From contig JAUPFP010000004.1 in NCBI GenBank assembly GCA_036925085.1, positions 4,602,001-4,666,000 of the forward strand: 64,000 bases of DNA, in the 5' to 3' direction. This DNA is from Brachycybe producta (lineage: Eukaryota; Arthropoda; Diplopoda; Playtdesmida; Andrognathidae). Every line of letters starts with the position of its first letter. Position 1 is the stretch's first letter. This document shows positions 1 to 11,550 of the stretch, one piece after another. The position numbers were made by a program, and so were the translations under genes. The notes under the pieces were generated by a model. That model did not search any database. It saw nothing but the letters and a program-made list of their open reading frames with translations, and was not told the origin of the DNA.

Positions 1-497
1 AGTAGCCCGTAATCTCTCTTAACTTTGGAAACGTGAGGTTGTCGTATTCCGAAGCGCTCGCACGGTCTATCAAAAGTATTTGAAGTACTCCTTCGATCAC
101 AGTACAGTTCTCTAACTTATTGAAGTTTTCTACGGAATTTCTTATGTCTATGCTCGGACAAACTATGAATAAAATAAAACAGAAAACAAAAATGATTAAA
201 AAAAAAACACGTTGATTTAGAAATTATAAGTTCAAATTCGGATAACACAAAAACATGTTTTCAAATTTCGCAGCGTCGAGAAGAGTTAGAAATTGACGTC
301 ACTAACTGTTCAACAAGATATCCAACAGTTGAATCAATAGTAACGTCATATATTACCTTGTTTTCAAAAACAAAATTCTCTTAATCACGAAATTTTTTTC
401 TAAAAATGCATTTATAATTTTGTTATTTAATTATACTGTATGTCAGTTATTTTTAGAATAATTGAAATTAATAAAGCAAATACTTGTATTTTGTTAG
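1..497. other. AT-rich intergenic stretch, no gene seen
   Basis: No ORF, TE end or RNA signature that I can support. The only notable site is a perfect TGACGTCA palindrome at 294-301. The right edge abuts the large foldback repeat. Confidence 0.6.
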
Positions 498-900
498 GGT
501 CAGGAGGATAAAAAGATGAACGGGATGAACATTGGGAGTAACTCTAAAACCGACACAGAAAGCGCTTAGAATCGTATGCACACTATATTAATATGGATGA
601 ACACAACCTTTATAGGGATGAACATAGAGGGATAAATGGATGAACATACTTTAAAGGGATGAACCTGGTTTTAAGGTGAATAAACATGGTTGATCTCCCA
701 TAAAACCATGTTCATCCCCCGTAAAACCATGTTCACCCCCCCCCCCTTAAACTATGTTCATCCTTTTATTTCTCTCTGTTCATCCCTTTAAAAGGTGTGT
801 TCATCCATATTAATATAGTGTTCATCCAATTCTATATGCATTCTGTGTCGGTTTTTAGAGTTACCCCCAATGTTCATCAGTTCATCTTTTTATCCTGACC
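498..900. repeat. Large foldback repeat with GTTCATCC subrepeats
   Basis: The two halves are near-perfect inverted copies. The left end GGTCAGGAGGATAAAAAGAT is mirrored by ATCTTTTTATCCTGACC at the right end, and both arms carry GTAACTCTAAAACCGACACA and its complement. The central part is built from many short ATGTTCATCC/GGATGAACAT units. It is probably a non-autonomous DNA transposon (foldback MITE). I could not define a target-site duplication, so the superfamily is open. Confidence 0.85.
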
Positions 901-928
901 TATTTTATTATTATTATTATATATAATA

Positions 929-1286
929 TCCCAGGTCTGTGTGGGTATCTATCTATATATCTATCTGTCTGTCTCTGAAGTAACGCTGTACAACCATTGA
1001 AGCACGTCAGAATTTACATAAATTTGAATAAATGAACGGCTTTTTTTCTCAAGGTCAACTATATGTTGCACACTCCCCATCCAAGAACCCCATGATATTA
1101 AATTGGAGAGGGGAAAAGGTTGGAAAGTGTAGAAGGGGGGAGAGAGAGAGAAACGTGGAGAGGGAAAAAAGTGGGAGGGGGAAACCGAAATTGAAATGAA
1201 AGGAGTAAAAAAGGAACAAACGACGCACATGCGCACAACTTCCTGTGAATTTTGCTCCCGTCATTTATGACGGGTTACCCCACTAG
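929..1286 (+). mobile_element. Non-autonomous Helitron-like element, copy 1
   Basis: It begins with TC (TCCCAGGTCTGTGTG) after an A and ends with CTAG before a T. An 8-bp-stem hairpin CCCGTCATTTATGACGGG (1257-1274) lies 8 nt before the CTAG. These are the classical Helitron hallmarks: 5' TC, 3' hairpin plus CTRR, insertion between A and T. The interior is a purine-rich block shared with the copies at 19,876 and 21,895. There is no Rep/helicase coding capacity. Confidence 0.8.
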
Positions 1287-1300
1287 TTATATATATATAT

Positions 1301-1475
1301 TAAGCCAAGTCTGTCTATGTGTAACGCTGTACAAACAAAGGACAAAAACCTTTAAGCAAACACATATGAAGGCGGTGGGGGAGGAGAGAAGGAAACGTCC
1401 TTCATTGAGAGACCTTCAGTATTTGAATAGTTAAACTAGAATGTCCCGTCATAGTATGACGGGTTACCCCACTAG
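1301..1475 (+). mobile_element. Short Helitron-like element, copy 2
   Basis: Its 3' end has the same architecture as copy 1: hairpin CCCGTCAT-AGT-ATGACGGG (1445-1463), an ACCCCA spacer and CTAG before T. The left end (TAAGCCAAGTCTGTCTATG) is a degenerate version of the family's 5' end, and both copies share GTAACGCTGTACAA. It lies about 15 bp downstream of copy 1, separated by a TA-rich tract. The interior is shorter. Confidence 0.65.
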
Positions 1476-1816
1476 TTTTTAAATAATTATCGTACAATAT
1501 TTATTCAGGGGTGAGGAAAATTAGCAAAAATAAAATTGTGAGAAAAAAATTCAGTACGTGCCAGACAATACTGAAAAACGCGTGCAAGCCTTATGTACAG
1601 CCTTATTTTAACATGCGTGGAGCCCACGTCCCACAAACCTATTCGAACGCCCTCTACACAAGAGTAACACATGCCAACTCGTTGCACGTGCAGATAGAGA
1701 GAGAGAGACGCGTTTAATTTTCTTAAATTAGTGTACTTTTTCTGCATAACAAATGTGCAATCCACTACCAACAAATAACCATAATTAGGGGCAATTTTTA
1801 GGACAACACCCTTGAT

Positions 1817-1960
1817 GGTCACTCAGTGACCTACACTAGAAATTTTTTTTATATCGGTGATTAGGTGGGGGTTACGTTAAATTAAGCTTGTTGCAACGGG
1901 TCTGGGGACACAACCCCCACCCCTCCAAAATTTAAAAAAGTGTAGGTCACTGAGTGACCC
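1817..1960. mobile_element. Small inverted-repeat element with GGTCACTGAGTGACC ends
   Basis: Both ends carry a 15-bp palindrome (1817-1831 and 1945-1959) followed inward by a shared arm, TACACTAGAAATTT on the left and the complement of AAATTTAAAAAAGTGTA on the right. The interior is about 100 bp. The same palindrome recurs as a cluster at 6,853-6,951. I see no target duplication. Confidence 0.6.
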
Positions 1961-2708
1961 ACGGTTCTTCTCCAAGTCTTTCACTGACAAATGCTAGTTT
2001 CGAATTATTTTAACAAAAATTAATAGTGAAATACTGACACAAAGAATTCGCCTTTTGTTTTTGTTTTTTGGGGGGAGAGGGTGCCGTAGGTCTGTGCTCG
2101 TGCCGCAGTTCTCACGTGGTGACTACGACCTATGTCATCCTAGGGCTCAACTTGCGCCTTGCCTCATAATTGGTGAATTTGAATTTTGACGTCACTTCTT
2201 AATATTTTCTTTTTTTGCAAGGCCTATACATGTAGATGCTTTAACGTCTTCATTCTTTTAAGACAGATAATTACATCCCGTTCAGCTAGTAGTGACGTCA
2301 CACTAATAACAGACAATCTATCAGGTAGTTGAGGAACAATTTCGATGAGCCATTTTATTAAACGGTTGATTTTTACTTAGCAACAAACTGTTAAAAAATA
2401 AAGTTGCAAGCGACTTTAAAATTCTTAAAATCAAAACCTTTCATAACCCCCCCCCCCCCCCCCCCCACACACACACACATAATATAGTAAATAAGAGATT
2501 TGCCTAATTATGGTACAGTAAAACAACGGTTTTTTTTTTCTCTCTTAATTAAAAAAATAAGTGCCGACAACTGAAACGACTTTTAATAAATACATTAGTT
2601 GCTTCTCACGTTTCATGACAGAAATTATTAAGAGAGGAAGAATTCGAATTAGAAGAGAAGGAAGAAGAAGCTACTTCTTTAACAACTATTATTATTATTA
2701 CAATTACA

Positions 2709-2759
<51 letters not shown>

Positions 2760-3256
2760 ACCCAGTAATTAATAAAAAATTAAAAAGCAAACAGGTCACA
2801 CACACACAAAAAAAAGAATCCTATTATTATTTAATTATGTCAATTGCATGAGAAGAGAGAGATTTGAGAGACTTAAGCGAATCCAAATTAAGGGTCACAG
2901 AACTTTATTTATTCCAACACTGGTATATCCCTTCTCTACACTGACTGACAATATTTACCGGGGGGGGGGGGGGGGGGGGGAAGAAGCAAGAAGCAAGAAA
3001 TCAAGACAAATGTTGCTAACTTGATATAAATAGTAAGCTATGGTTATGTTCTTCTGTATATTTATTTGTCTAACATGGTTTCTTAATCTTCTCCCCAGAT
3101 GGGCCATAGCGGACCACTAGATAACATGTAGCTGCACACGCGGACCACCCACCTTAAAAAGGTCTACTGTCCATTATACTAGCACAAAGTAGTCTTGAAC
3201 CAGACATAAGACACTTGGTTCGCCACATATTAAAAGTACAAGTGGTGGTGGTTTAT

Positions 3257-3303
<47 letters not shown>

Positions 3304-3834
3304 ATTGCGAGTTGACTTAGCGGAATCTGTTTTTGTTTTTAATAACTTCCGGTTCTGATGGGAGTGTAATTTTTCCTCTAAGGTCCCCCACCCCCTGTCC
3401 GTGGGACCTCTGCATGTGGATTATTAACGTAATGAGAAGGATATATTGTTGTGGTCGACAATAACAAAAGTAATTTGAAATGCATTCATTCAATGATACT
3501 GTATATTCTTCCTGCATTCTGACGTTACTAATCGGCATGTACTGTAATAAACGCATGTAAATTTGAAAAGCATTAACATATATGTCATTTTATTTATTGA
3601 CATTAATTAAAAAAAAAATAGTCGAATTTCCGAAGTGTGATTTACTAATCTAAAGCTATGCATAAAATATAAAAAAACTTGGAAAAGAAATTTTTACTGT
3701 TTTGATTCGATTGTAGATTTAATCGAAAGTAGAATGCTGGCCGGCATTGCTGGGCCTGAACTAAGCAGCATAGACGCCGACTACAAGGATTGTCCGGTGC
3801 TCAAGCAGTGACAGCACCCAATGAAACATCTTAA
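1961..3834. repeat. Gene-free stretch with microsatellites and homopolymers
   Basis: I see no gene here. It contains a poly-C run followed by (CA)n near 2448-2480, an (ATT)n array near 2690-2757, a poly-G run near 2961-2980 and a (GA)n tract at about 3258-3301. TGACGTCA occurs at 2187-2194 and 2293-2300. Confidence 0.75.
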
Positions 3835-4242
3835 TGGTGCATTCACACTAGGGTGGTTTATCAGCTGCTGGTTGTAGCCAACTAGCAGCTTAGTGTGAAC
3901 TGCTACCAGCAGCTGCTTTCTCCAGCAGACTAGTGATTTTAACAGCGGCTGGTGAAGTTGAACATGTTCAACTTTAGCAGCTACCAGCTGGTCAAGGGAC
4001 TCCCTTCCTGCTGCTACCAGCCAGTGTCGCTGATAGTTGCACTAGTGGGTAGTTGAAACTCCACTGCTTGGGTTGGTTGTTGTTAGAGTTTGTGTTTTTG
4101 CACGATGGTGATTGGATGACCTGCGCTGCTAATACCAGCAGTGACTGGAGAAGTGTGAACCCAAAGCAGCCGCTGCTTGCTGTTGCTGCTAATAGCCAGC
4201 AGCAACCAGCAGCTTGTAAACCAGCCTAGTGTGAATGCACCT
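3835..4242. mobile_element. MITE, Harbinger-like, TAA duplication
   Basis: Terminal inverted repeats of about 28 bp: GGTGCATTCACACTAGGGTG on the left and the complement of CCAGCCTAGTGTGAATGCACC on the right. TAA flanks both ends (3832-3834 and 4243-4245), the 3-bp TWA duplication expected of PIF/Harbinger elements. The interior is rich in CAGCAGC/GCTGCTGG, so the whole element can fold back. It is non-coding. Confidence 0.8.
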
Positions 4243-4640
4243 TAAGGGATGATGCTTCAGCAAGCACCCTTTGCAAATTTTTCAATTTTACCATTTTTCT
4301 ACCAACATTCAGTGCAGTCTTAAGAATTATTGGGGCCCAGGGCTAAGTAAAAAATGGGGGCCGACAAACTCACCCACAAAAGTAAATTTCCAAAAAAAAA
4401 AAAATTTCTTTTCTAGTGTTTAATTGTTTTAAGAAACGGGGCTCTTTAAAACTACGTTGCCTTGGGCTACAGCCATGCTAGCCTGTGCTTTAAGATGATA
4501 CTGCCAACAGAAGTTCTTATGGATTTTTTTTAACCCTGTGCACTAAATTTAAGCGATGAACTTGGTTGTGTATACTGCAGTTAATACGATGTAGCCTCTA
4601 ATAAGTGTGCTTTTATAATGGGGTGAGACGTTACTTGGTG

Positions 4641-4693
4641 GGGGATCCCACCACCAAATATACCCATGGGTAATATATTTGGTGGGATCTCCC
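4641..4693. repeat. Perfect-stem hairpin around ACCCATGGGT
   Basis: GGGATCCCACCACCAAATATA is mirrored by TATATTTGGTGGGATCTCCC around a short central palindrome. It is too short to assign to a TE and could be a miniature foldback relic. The surrounding 4,246-5,342 shows no gene. Confidence 0.55.
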
Positions 4694-5904
4694 ATTCCAA
4701 CCGTATTAGTAATTACACAACAAGAGATCCCTCTGAGCACACCTCAAGTGTTTTTTTTTTTGTTTGAGACGTCGGCGCCTAATGCGGAGTCAGTCAGTAA
4801 TGAAAATTACGAAATAGTAAACATTGAAATTGTGCAAATGAAACACAACTATAATTTACCATAAGCAGAGCGAACAAGTGAAAACAATGTGGTGCACGAG
4901 TCGTTTCATTATCACATTGCGTCATCCTAAACGAACAAACACGCGCCAAAAATAAGTCTTATATTCTTTAAGTTCCGCAATGTTTTGCGGGGGTTTTGTT
5001 TGTGTTTAGCAGCAGCAGCACACAAGTTTTTATACTAGTTCCAAACTCAAGGTAGAAGTCCAGACTCTGAACTCCAAGAGAGGAGTAAAGGTCCCGGTGT
5101 GACTTGTACCAAAAAAGACCTAAAAATCTTACATTCAAATCTGTGAGAGAAAAAAAAAATCCTTAAAACAACCAAGAATAACTTTTTGTAATCATTTCAA
5201 AGGACAAAGTATAGAAATCTAAATCACTGCAAAACTTTTAAGATTTGTGCAAAAACTTTTAACATCGGAACATTTGTTTATAAAATTTAGAAAGAAAAAA
5301 TTAATTTTGTTCAAAAACTAGAATAACAGCCGATAACATTTAGGGCAAACGCATACTGACGATTTTTAATGTGACAACCATTTAGTCGCGATCCCAAAGG
5401 CTGTAAGTTTATATAGGCGTGCGCGCGCATATTCCCGACTCGATTTCAACACGACCAAAAAGACAAAAGTCAGTCGGCGAAGCTTTTTGATAAAATCCGT
5501 GGCAGTGCATAGGAGCGCGCATACCCCCCGACTATACAGTGGAGCTCCTGCACCTGCCTCTTTGTCAAAAACTTAGTAAAAGTTCACTTATTCCTTTTAA
5601 AAAAAATACTTTTTGGTCAGAAAACATCGTACAAACAAAAGTCTTCTTAATTAAACCAAATCATTTGATTTTCTATTTCCTGTTATTGCTTCTTCTTGTG
5701 ATTAAAAACATGAAAAAATGACGAAAAAACATGAAATGGAAAAAAACGAAGCACGGCCTCCTCCCCCCCACAGGATGGGAAGCCGGGCAGGGGAAGGGGG
5801 AGGGGAAAACGAAGTCTTCCCTCCCTCTCCTCCAGTACACTGTAAAATACATACATATAGGACATACATACATGTATATGTATTTTTAGTGATTTCTTTT
5901 TTAT

Positions 5905-5996
5905 TTTGAAACCACCCGGACTTGAACCCATGACTTCGTGACATGTTGATGAACACCACGCGTGACCATGACCACTTAGCCACCGATGCACATGCC
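5905..5996 (-). mobile_element. tRNA-derived SINE head (Pol III boxes A and B)
   Basis: On the minus strand a box A (TGGCTAAGTGG, complement of 5972-5982) is followed by a perfect box B (GGTTCAAGTCC, complement of 5918-5928). The spacing is wide, as with a long variable arm. The flanks do not form a convincing acceptor stem and the sequence runs on into A-rich DNA. I therefore call it a SINE or tRNA pseudogene, not a functional tRNA. Confidence 0.55.
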
Positions 5997-6156
5997 AAAC
6001 ACACCGTCAAATATGCTACAAGAAATACGTGAAATATTGCTGTGTGTCTTGCACCGTTTCTGGCAAAAAAAAAAAAAAAAAAAAAAAACCTGCAAGCAAG
6101 CCGGTGTTCAAAAAAATCACTACAAGTCTTGCAAGAGTATCATCATCGCAGTTTAA

Positions 6157-6816
6157 TGCCTAGTTCTCACAACCTTCTTGTAGCTCGGGCTAAAATAGCC
6201 TTGGCTAAACGACTGTGTTCACATGTGAGCAGCTACATATGGGCTTCGTGACCTGCCTAAAGGTGGCGCTCACTACAGCATATTTATTTCATTTTTACAA
6301 ATTTGGCACTGGCCATTATGTGTGTGGACATTGTGCTGTGTATAGCCTGCATAATGTATGCATAATTGGAGGGAAAATGGCTGATATTGTCCATACTAAC
6401 TAACAAAACTGAATTGCATGAGTCTTTTTATTGAACACACTAAATGCAACATATTTTAAATGTAGGTAGGTTGATGATTTAGAGTTTATGGAAATAAGTA
6501 ATTATTAAATAAAGATCAATTGATAATTTTAAATTATTTTAATAAATTAACAAATAGACTGAAACATCTAACAATGGAAATAGAAAATGAATGACGCCAT
6601 TTTCTATTCAGATTTATGACCACCAGGTGGCGTATGATCAAGCTAACTTTTTCTTGCATTCACACTAAATAATGTGTAGGCTACATATGGGTAACCAAGG
6701 CTACCTAACCAAAGCTAACATTTCACATTGACCACCATCTAGTGTGTGTTCTCACAACAATCATACATAGGCTAAGTCCTTAGTCTGAGCTACATGAAGG
6801 TTGTGAGAACTAGGCA
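6157..6816. mobile_element. MITE, Harbinger-like, nested in a larger element
   Basis: Inverted ends TGCCTAGTTCTCACAACCTT and AAGGTTGTGAGAACTAGGCA match almost perfectly, with TAA on both sides (6154-6156 and 6817-6819). The 660-bp interior is non-coding. It sits inside the 5,343-7,167 element. Confidence 0.85.
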
Positions 6817-6852
6817 TAAGGGTCCATTTATACAGGCAGTTATCTAAGTGTG

Positions 6853-6951
6853 GGTCACTGAGTGACCAACAATTCTTGTCTGAACAGCTATATAAAGTGT
6901 AGGTCACTGAGTGACCTACATTTCTAAAGCGTAGGTCACCTAGTGTCCTAC
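6853..6951. repeat. Cluster of three GTAGGTCACTGAGTGACCTAC-type palindromes
   Basis: Two perfect GGTCACTGAGTGACC palindromes (6853-6867 and 6902-6916) and one diverged relative (about 6931-6951) occur in about 100 bp. They match the ends of the small element at 1,817-1,960 and may be nested solo ends of that family. Confidence 0.6.
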
Positions 6952-7228
6952 GATTATTTTGTCCCGTAGTTGGCTGCTGGCTTTGTCACGTCTATCGTCC
7001 GGTGACGAGAACTTTCCTGTTAAACATTTTGAGAAGAGACTGCTCAATTGAGTCGGCTGTATGCGCACATTTGCGACAAAACTGTTTAGTCGTGGTGAAC
7101 TCTCGGTGTAGGCCCAACTCAACTAAACAGTTGAGCCGTGGCAATAATCGTCAGTATGCGTCTACCCTTAAAGTATTTTAATTAAAGCTAAATTAAAAAT
7201 GTAGAATTTAACCACGTTCACTTTTTAA

Positions 7229-7722
7229 GGTGACTGAATAGACAGATATTTATTTTGTTTTCGTCCCTCCAGATGGCGCTTCTGCGTGGCTATTTATCAT
7301 GTTCTATAGGACGTATAGAACACAATAAACAGCCTATAGTATAATAGGAGGTCTCTCTTTCCCCCCACTCGTTTTTCAGGCGAAACATTACGAAAAAATA
7401 TTTTACTAGAATAATGTTAAGTTTTTTTCATGATGATATCTTTAAAAATAAACTTTTTATGACAGTTTGGAAAATTCAAAATTAGTTTTTATGAAATGTC
7501 AATGGAAAACCCCCTCAAAACGGGTTATTTTCAAACTGAACTATAAAATGTGCATTTTTTAAAACATTGCCTCTAGTTTTAAAAATAATTTGAATTTTTT
7601 TAAAATATAATGATATTTCTAAAAAAAAAAACGTTACAAAGACGTCCATGGGGCATTGCATTAGCCACTGCAGTGGCGCCGTCAGGAGGGACAAAAGCCA
7701 AATAAATACATATTCAGCCACA
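7229..7722. mobile_element. Inverted-repeat element with GGTGACTGAATAGACAG ends
   Basis: The left arm (GGTGACTGAATAGACAGATA, then TTATTTTGTTTTCGTCCCTC) is mirrored on the right by GAGGGACAAAAGCCAAATAA and TACATATTCAGCCAC, giving arms of about 45 bp. Left-arm relatives occur at 20,533 and 22,772. The interior includes an AATAAACTTTTTATGA block shared with another dispersed family. Confidence 0.7.
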
Positions 7723-8699
7723 TTCAGCAAAAACTGTTAAAACTCCTCCACAATTATTTTCTCTCGCCGCCGTCGGCGATGTAAATACAGGGTGAGTAAG
7801 AAGTCGTTGGTTCCATTGAATAACTCATTTTAATGTCACAGCAGATATTCAAAATGACCACTACCTCTCTCTCTCTCTCCATCCAAGTTGCAAAACATTT
7901 TCGATGCATTTTTTTTGCCTGAATGATGTGTTTGTCTTGACACCGACAACAAGTGTTCCTTTATAATTTTACGACATTCCGATGATTTGCTTCCTTAAGT
8001 TCATAAAACACGCTTAACAAAACTTAAATATTAATTATTATTTCCCTGATACGGCGCGACTTTCGATTCCCATTTGTATTTCACGTGTAATTTTGCAATT
8101 GCAAGCGATTAATTTCTCTCAGTGAAATAAAACAAGTTTCTTATTATTATTTTGGATCTCAGAGAGAGAGAGAGAAAGAGAGATAGCGAGAGGGAGAGAG
8201 AGATAGCGAGAGGGAGAGAGAGATAGCGAGAGGGAGAGAGAGAAAGAGAGAGGAAGAGAGAGGGAGAGAGAGAAAGAGAGAGGGAGAGAGAGAAAGAGAG
8301 AGTGTGGAATGAAAACAAGAAGAACCTGTTATTATTGTCCTTTTTTTCTTCTAAAACTTCAACAACCCGTCGTAAAAAGCAACACACAACACCTGAACAC
8401 AAGAAGAAGAAGATTGAGAGAGTGCAACAACACCAATTGAATAAATGGCGCCCACCATAGTTGAAAAAAAAAAAAACAATCACAAACCAAATATAAAAAA
8501 AAAAAATTCCACGAAAAATAAATGAAGAAGTCACTTCATTCTTTTTTCTCTCTTAAAAAAAACGATTTGTAAACATTTCGTGGAAAACTTACAAGAAAAA
8601 AAAAACCTTCCTTATTAGAAATGTATGTAAATGTGTCAATTGACAAATATTTAATATAAGGCTTCTAAGATAATTTCAGTCTAAAACAATCGAATAATA
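7723..8699. repeat. Gene-free stretch with GA-rich tandem tract
   Basis: A long (GA)n/(GAGAGGGA)n tract covers about 8159-8302. It opens a leucine/serine-rich minus-strand frame that I regard as an artefact of the repeat. Nothing else recognisable. Confidence 0.7.
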
Positions 8700-9147
8700 G
8701 GGACTTAGCGAAATTTCGTACGAAATTAAGTTTCACGAAATTTATATATTTAAATTAAGTGATTTCGTTTTTGTTTCAATTTCGTTATTGTAGTTAGCGA
8801 AGCAACCCAAAAACGTAAACGAAATCATTCACCTTTTACGGCGATTTGTGTGGTAATTTTTGCCTAATTAATCGATACTAAACGTAGATTTTTTAATTTT
8901 TATTGTTCTTTGCACTTAATATTCTTTCTTTAATCGGAAATCTTTCATGTAGGGTTAGTTATTCTTTTTAAAACGACGTCGTTTTCCATCGACAAAATCC
9001 AACTACGAAATGATTTTATAATTTCGTAAAGAAATGCCTCATTTCGTACGAAATCTTTGTGTTGTAACGAAATCAGCCGGAAATGACGTCAAAATAATGT
9101 ATTTCGTAAATAAATTTATTTCGTACGAAATTTCGCTAAGTCCCCCC
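8700..9147. mobile_element. MITE with GGGACTTAGCGAAATTTCG ends
   Basis: GGGACTTAGCGAAATTTCGT at the left is mirrored by ACGAAATTTCGCTAAGTCCC at the right, and the 27-bp arms include TTTCGTACGAAA. TAATA adjoins both sides, with three extra C residues on the right, so the exact duplication is uncertain. The interior is non-coding and holds one TGACGTCA (9084-9091). Confidence 0.75.
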
Positions 9148-9948
9148 TAATATTCATTATTGATCATCGGAATTATTTTCACATGTGAAAAGCCCTGTTT
9201 CCACTTGACAAACATTATTAAATTGTTTAAATTTCAACTGATGAAAAATGGTAGTTTAGTAATAATATTGAACAATATGATGTCCCTATTAGGAGACATC
9301 ACAGATAACACGAATATTTCCTTTGCTGTTCTTCCGATTCAGTCAGGTGCAATGAATTTTTCAAGTTCAAATGTAACGAGCATCTCTTATTAGAAAAGCC
9401 ACAAACACTCTGTTAACTTTTAAGTCTTCACAGAAAATGAAGATATTCTTTTGTCTTGAAACTTCACTAGGATTTTCATCTTCAGATGATTTTTTTTAAA
9501 AAAATAAATGAATAACAGATTTAAAATGTCAATTTTTATTCTTATTTACTTCAAATTGAAAAACATATTCTACATAACAAATGTCTATAGAGTTCCTTGA
9601 ATTCCTTGTTCCCGTTTAAAACGCGTTTTCACATTCATTTTTTGTCAGGTGGAAATATTGGACCATAAAGTGTAAACGGCTCCTTTGTTAACTATGGTTA
9701 TTCTGCCTTTCATAAAAATTATACACGAAACATAAGAATGTAAACGAAAACCAAACACACACCATTACAATTACAATTAGTATTCTGCCAGCAGCTAAAT
9801 AGTCCTATGGCAGAGGGACATAAAAAGTCCACATGCAAACACAGTACCAGTAACACACACAGTAACAGTAACTACTATACCAGATATTGCATCATACTCA
9901 TTTGATTCATTGCTGATAAACATCTTACGGGTATTTTTACGTTAATAT
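9148..9948. other. AT-rich intergenic stretch, nothing recognised
   Basis: I see no gene, TE end or RNA. A 77-codon open frame at 9160-9393 has no recognisable similarity. Confidence 0.5.
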
Positions 9949-9956
9949 CTTTAAAA

Positions 9957-10505
9957 GGTGGCGCTGATCAAGCGCCAAACTGAATAAACGCCAAATGGAA
10001 CAAACGCCAAATGGAACAAACGCCAAACTGAATAAACGCCAAATGGAACAAACGCCAAACTGAATAAACGCCAAATGGAACAAACGCCAAACTGAATAAG
10101 CGCCAAACTGAATAACCGCCAAAATGTGATAAACACATTGTTAGGTTATGTTAGGATTGGTTAGGTTAGGTTAGGATTGGTTAGGATAGGTTAGGATTGG
10201 TTAGGTTAGCATGTTCTGTTTGTAAATCTGCACAGTCTGACGTCTATAAAAGCTCACAATATTTGGACCATCACAATTTACAAAAAACCTGAATAACCGC
10301 CAAACTGAATAAGCGCCAAATGGAACAAACGCCAAACTGAATAAGCGCCAAATGGAACAAACGCCAAACTGAATAAGCGCCAAATGGAACAAACGCCAAA
10401 CTGAATAAAAGCCAAAAATTTGGCGGTTATTCAGTTTGGCGTTTGTTCCATTTGGCGCTTATTCAGTTTGGCGTTTGTTCAATTTGGCGCTTATTCAGTC
10501 GCCCC
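9957..10505. mobile_element. Foldback element of alternating 16-bp units, copy 1
   Basis: Exact 8-bp duplications CTTTAAAA flank it (9949-9956 and 10506-10513). The ends, GGTGGCGCTGATCAAGCGCC and the complement of GGCGCTTATTCAGTCGCCCC, are inverted. The arms are tandem arrays of two alternating 16-mers, GCGCCAAATGGAACAA and ACGCCAAACTGAATAA, in opposite orientation left and right. The centre (10,139-10,210) is a degenerate TTAGG/TTAGGATTGG array. The 8-bp duplication suggests a hAT-type mobiliser. It is non-coding. Confidence 0.85.
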
Positions 10506-10513
10506 CTTTAAAA

Positions 10514-11550
10514 TACGCTTTATTCATTTTTGTCTAAAACAAGTTCATTATGAACGTTACTTATCAACGTGAAAATAATGAATGTTAAGTGATTCAGCTA
10601 CCATTCTAGTTTCTATAAAAACCCTTTCCATTCCTACTTACAGTGTTTACTCCTGAAACAGTAAACAACCAGAGTTCGAAAATTAGCTAATTCATAAAAG
10701 CATCTTAAACATTTCCTGGATTGTTTCGGCTAACTTAAAAACGAAATTACCTTTTTCTTACTTTTCTCCACTTTTTTTTAAAGTGGGAGTTCGATTATAT
10801 GAACTTTTGATTATCGGAATTATAGTCATGTCCGACATTAGTTCTGATAATTAATCGACGTTCTTCTGTATATAATATAACAAACGTTGTTTGGTTAAAC
10901 TATAATTTGACAAATGGTAACCAACAAGTATTTTCTTTTCTTTTCTTTGTTGGTAGCTCTCTCTCTCTCTCTCTCGCTCATTGAATTGATAAAAATATCA
11001 TCTTCCAACGACAAACATGACGATAATTCAGTTAATTCTATATAGATATTCTCGCAATATTAATATTTCGGTAATAAATCCACGTTGTCATCCATCTGAC
11101 CTTTGACCCGCTGTTATTTACTATCAACATCTTTCATCGCAATCAAAAAAGACCACCAAATATAAATACACAAACTCATACAAGAGACAAGTGGGGGGAA
11201 AAAATCAGAAGAAATGAAATTCATACCAAGAAAAAACAAAATTGAGAATCAATTTCAACAATATTTTCTAATCTTCACAAACCGACCATCGTCACATCAG
11301 GGAATCAAAATTAAAATGAATTCTCGACTGTCAAAAGTCCACAATCCACATAATTATAAACAACACACTAGTGATATGTATATATATATATTACTATATA
11401 TTGTATAATTTGTTCAAACGCCCACAACAAACATACAACACAATGATTCGTATATGTGTGGAAGCGAATCCAGCTATCCAGAAATGAAAACACACAGCTA
11501 TTTCATTTACTGCTAAGACACAAATAACAGTAAGTAAAAAATATAGTAAA
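10514..11550. other. Gene-free stretch
   Basis: It holds a fragment of the AGTGATTGAGCTACC/TTCTAGTTTC repeat family near 10,560-10,660 and a (CT)n tract near 10,957-10,975. No gene seen. Confidence 0.55.

Larger units (their letters stand above)
5343..7167. mobile_element. 1.8-kb non-autonomous Harbinger-like element with nested insertions
   Basis: The left end GGGCAAACGCATACTGACGA and the right end TCGTCAGTATGCGTCTACCC form an inverted repeat of about 25 bp. TTA flanks both sides (5340-5342 and 7168-7170). No transposase ORF is visible. Inside lie a tRNA-derived SINE head (5,905-5,995), a complete 660-bp MITE (6,157-6,816) and three copies of a GTCACTGAGTGAC palindrome (6,853-6,951), so it was an older landing site. 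Confidence 0.75.

Noticed and set aside
2961-2980. G and C homopolymer runs here and near 2448, 20801, 27481, 33456, 43668 and 60211 as functional G-quadruplexes
   Set aside because: Runs of 15-26 identical bases recur in unrelated contexts and may partly be sequencing or assembly length errors. No further structure seen.
8109-8534. 141-codon minus-strand open frame
   Set aside because: It is read through a GA/CT microsatellite (SLSLSLS runs) and poly-A. Low complexity, no domain.
10139-10210. Telomere or chromosome end suggested by TTAGG repeats
   Set aside because: The array is short, degenerate (TTAGGATTGG mixed in) and enclosed within a transposon with an exact target duplication.
9937-10392. 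Frames with FGVYSVWRLF-type peptide repeats, and a CRISPR-like look
   Set aside because: They are the 16-bp foldback units read in three frames (16 is not a multiple of 3). There are no unique spacers, and this is a eukaryotic genome.
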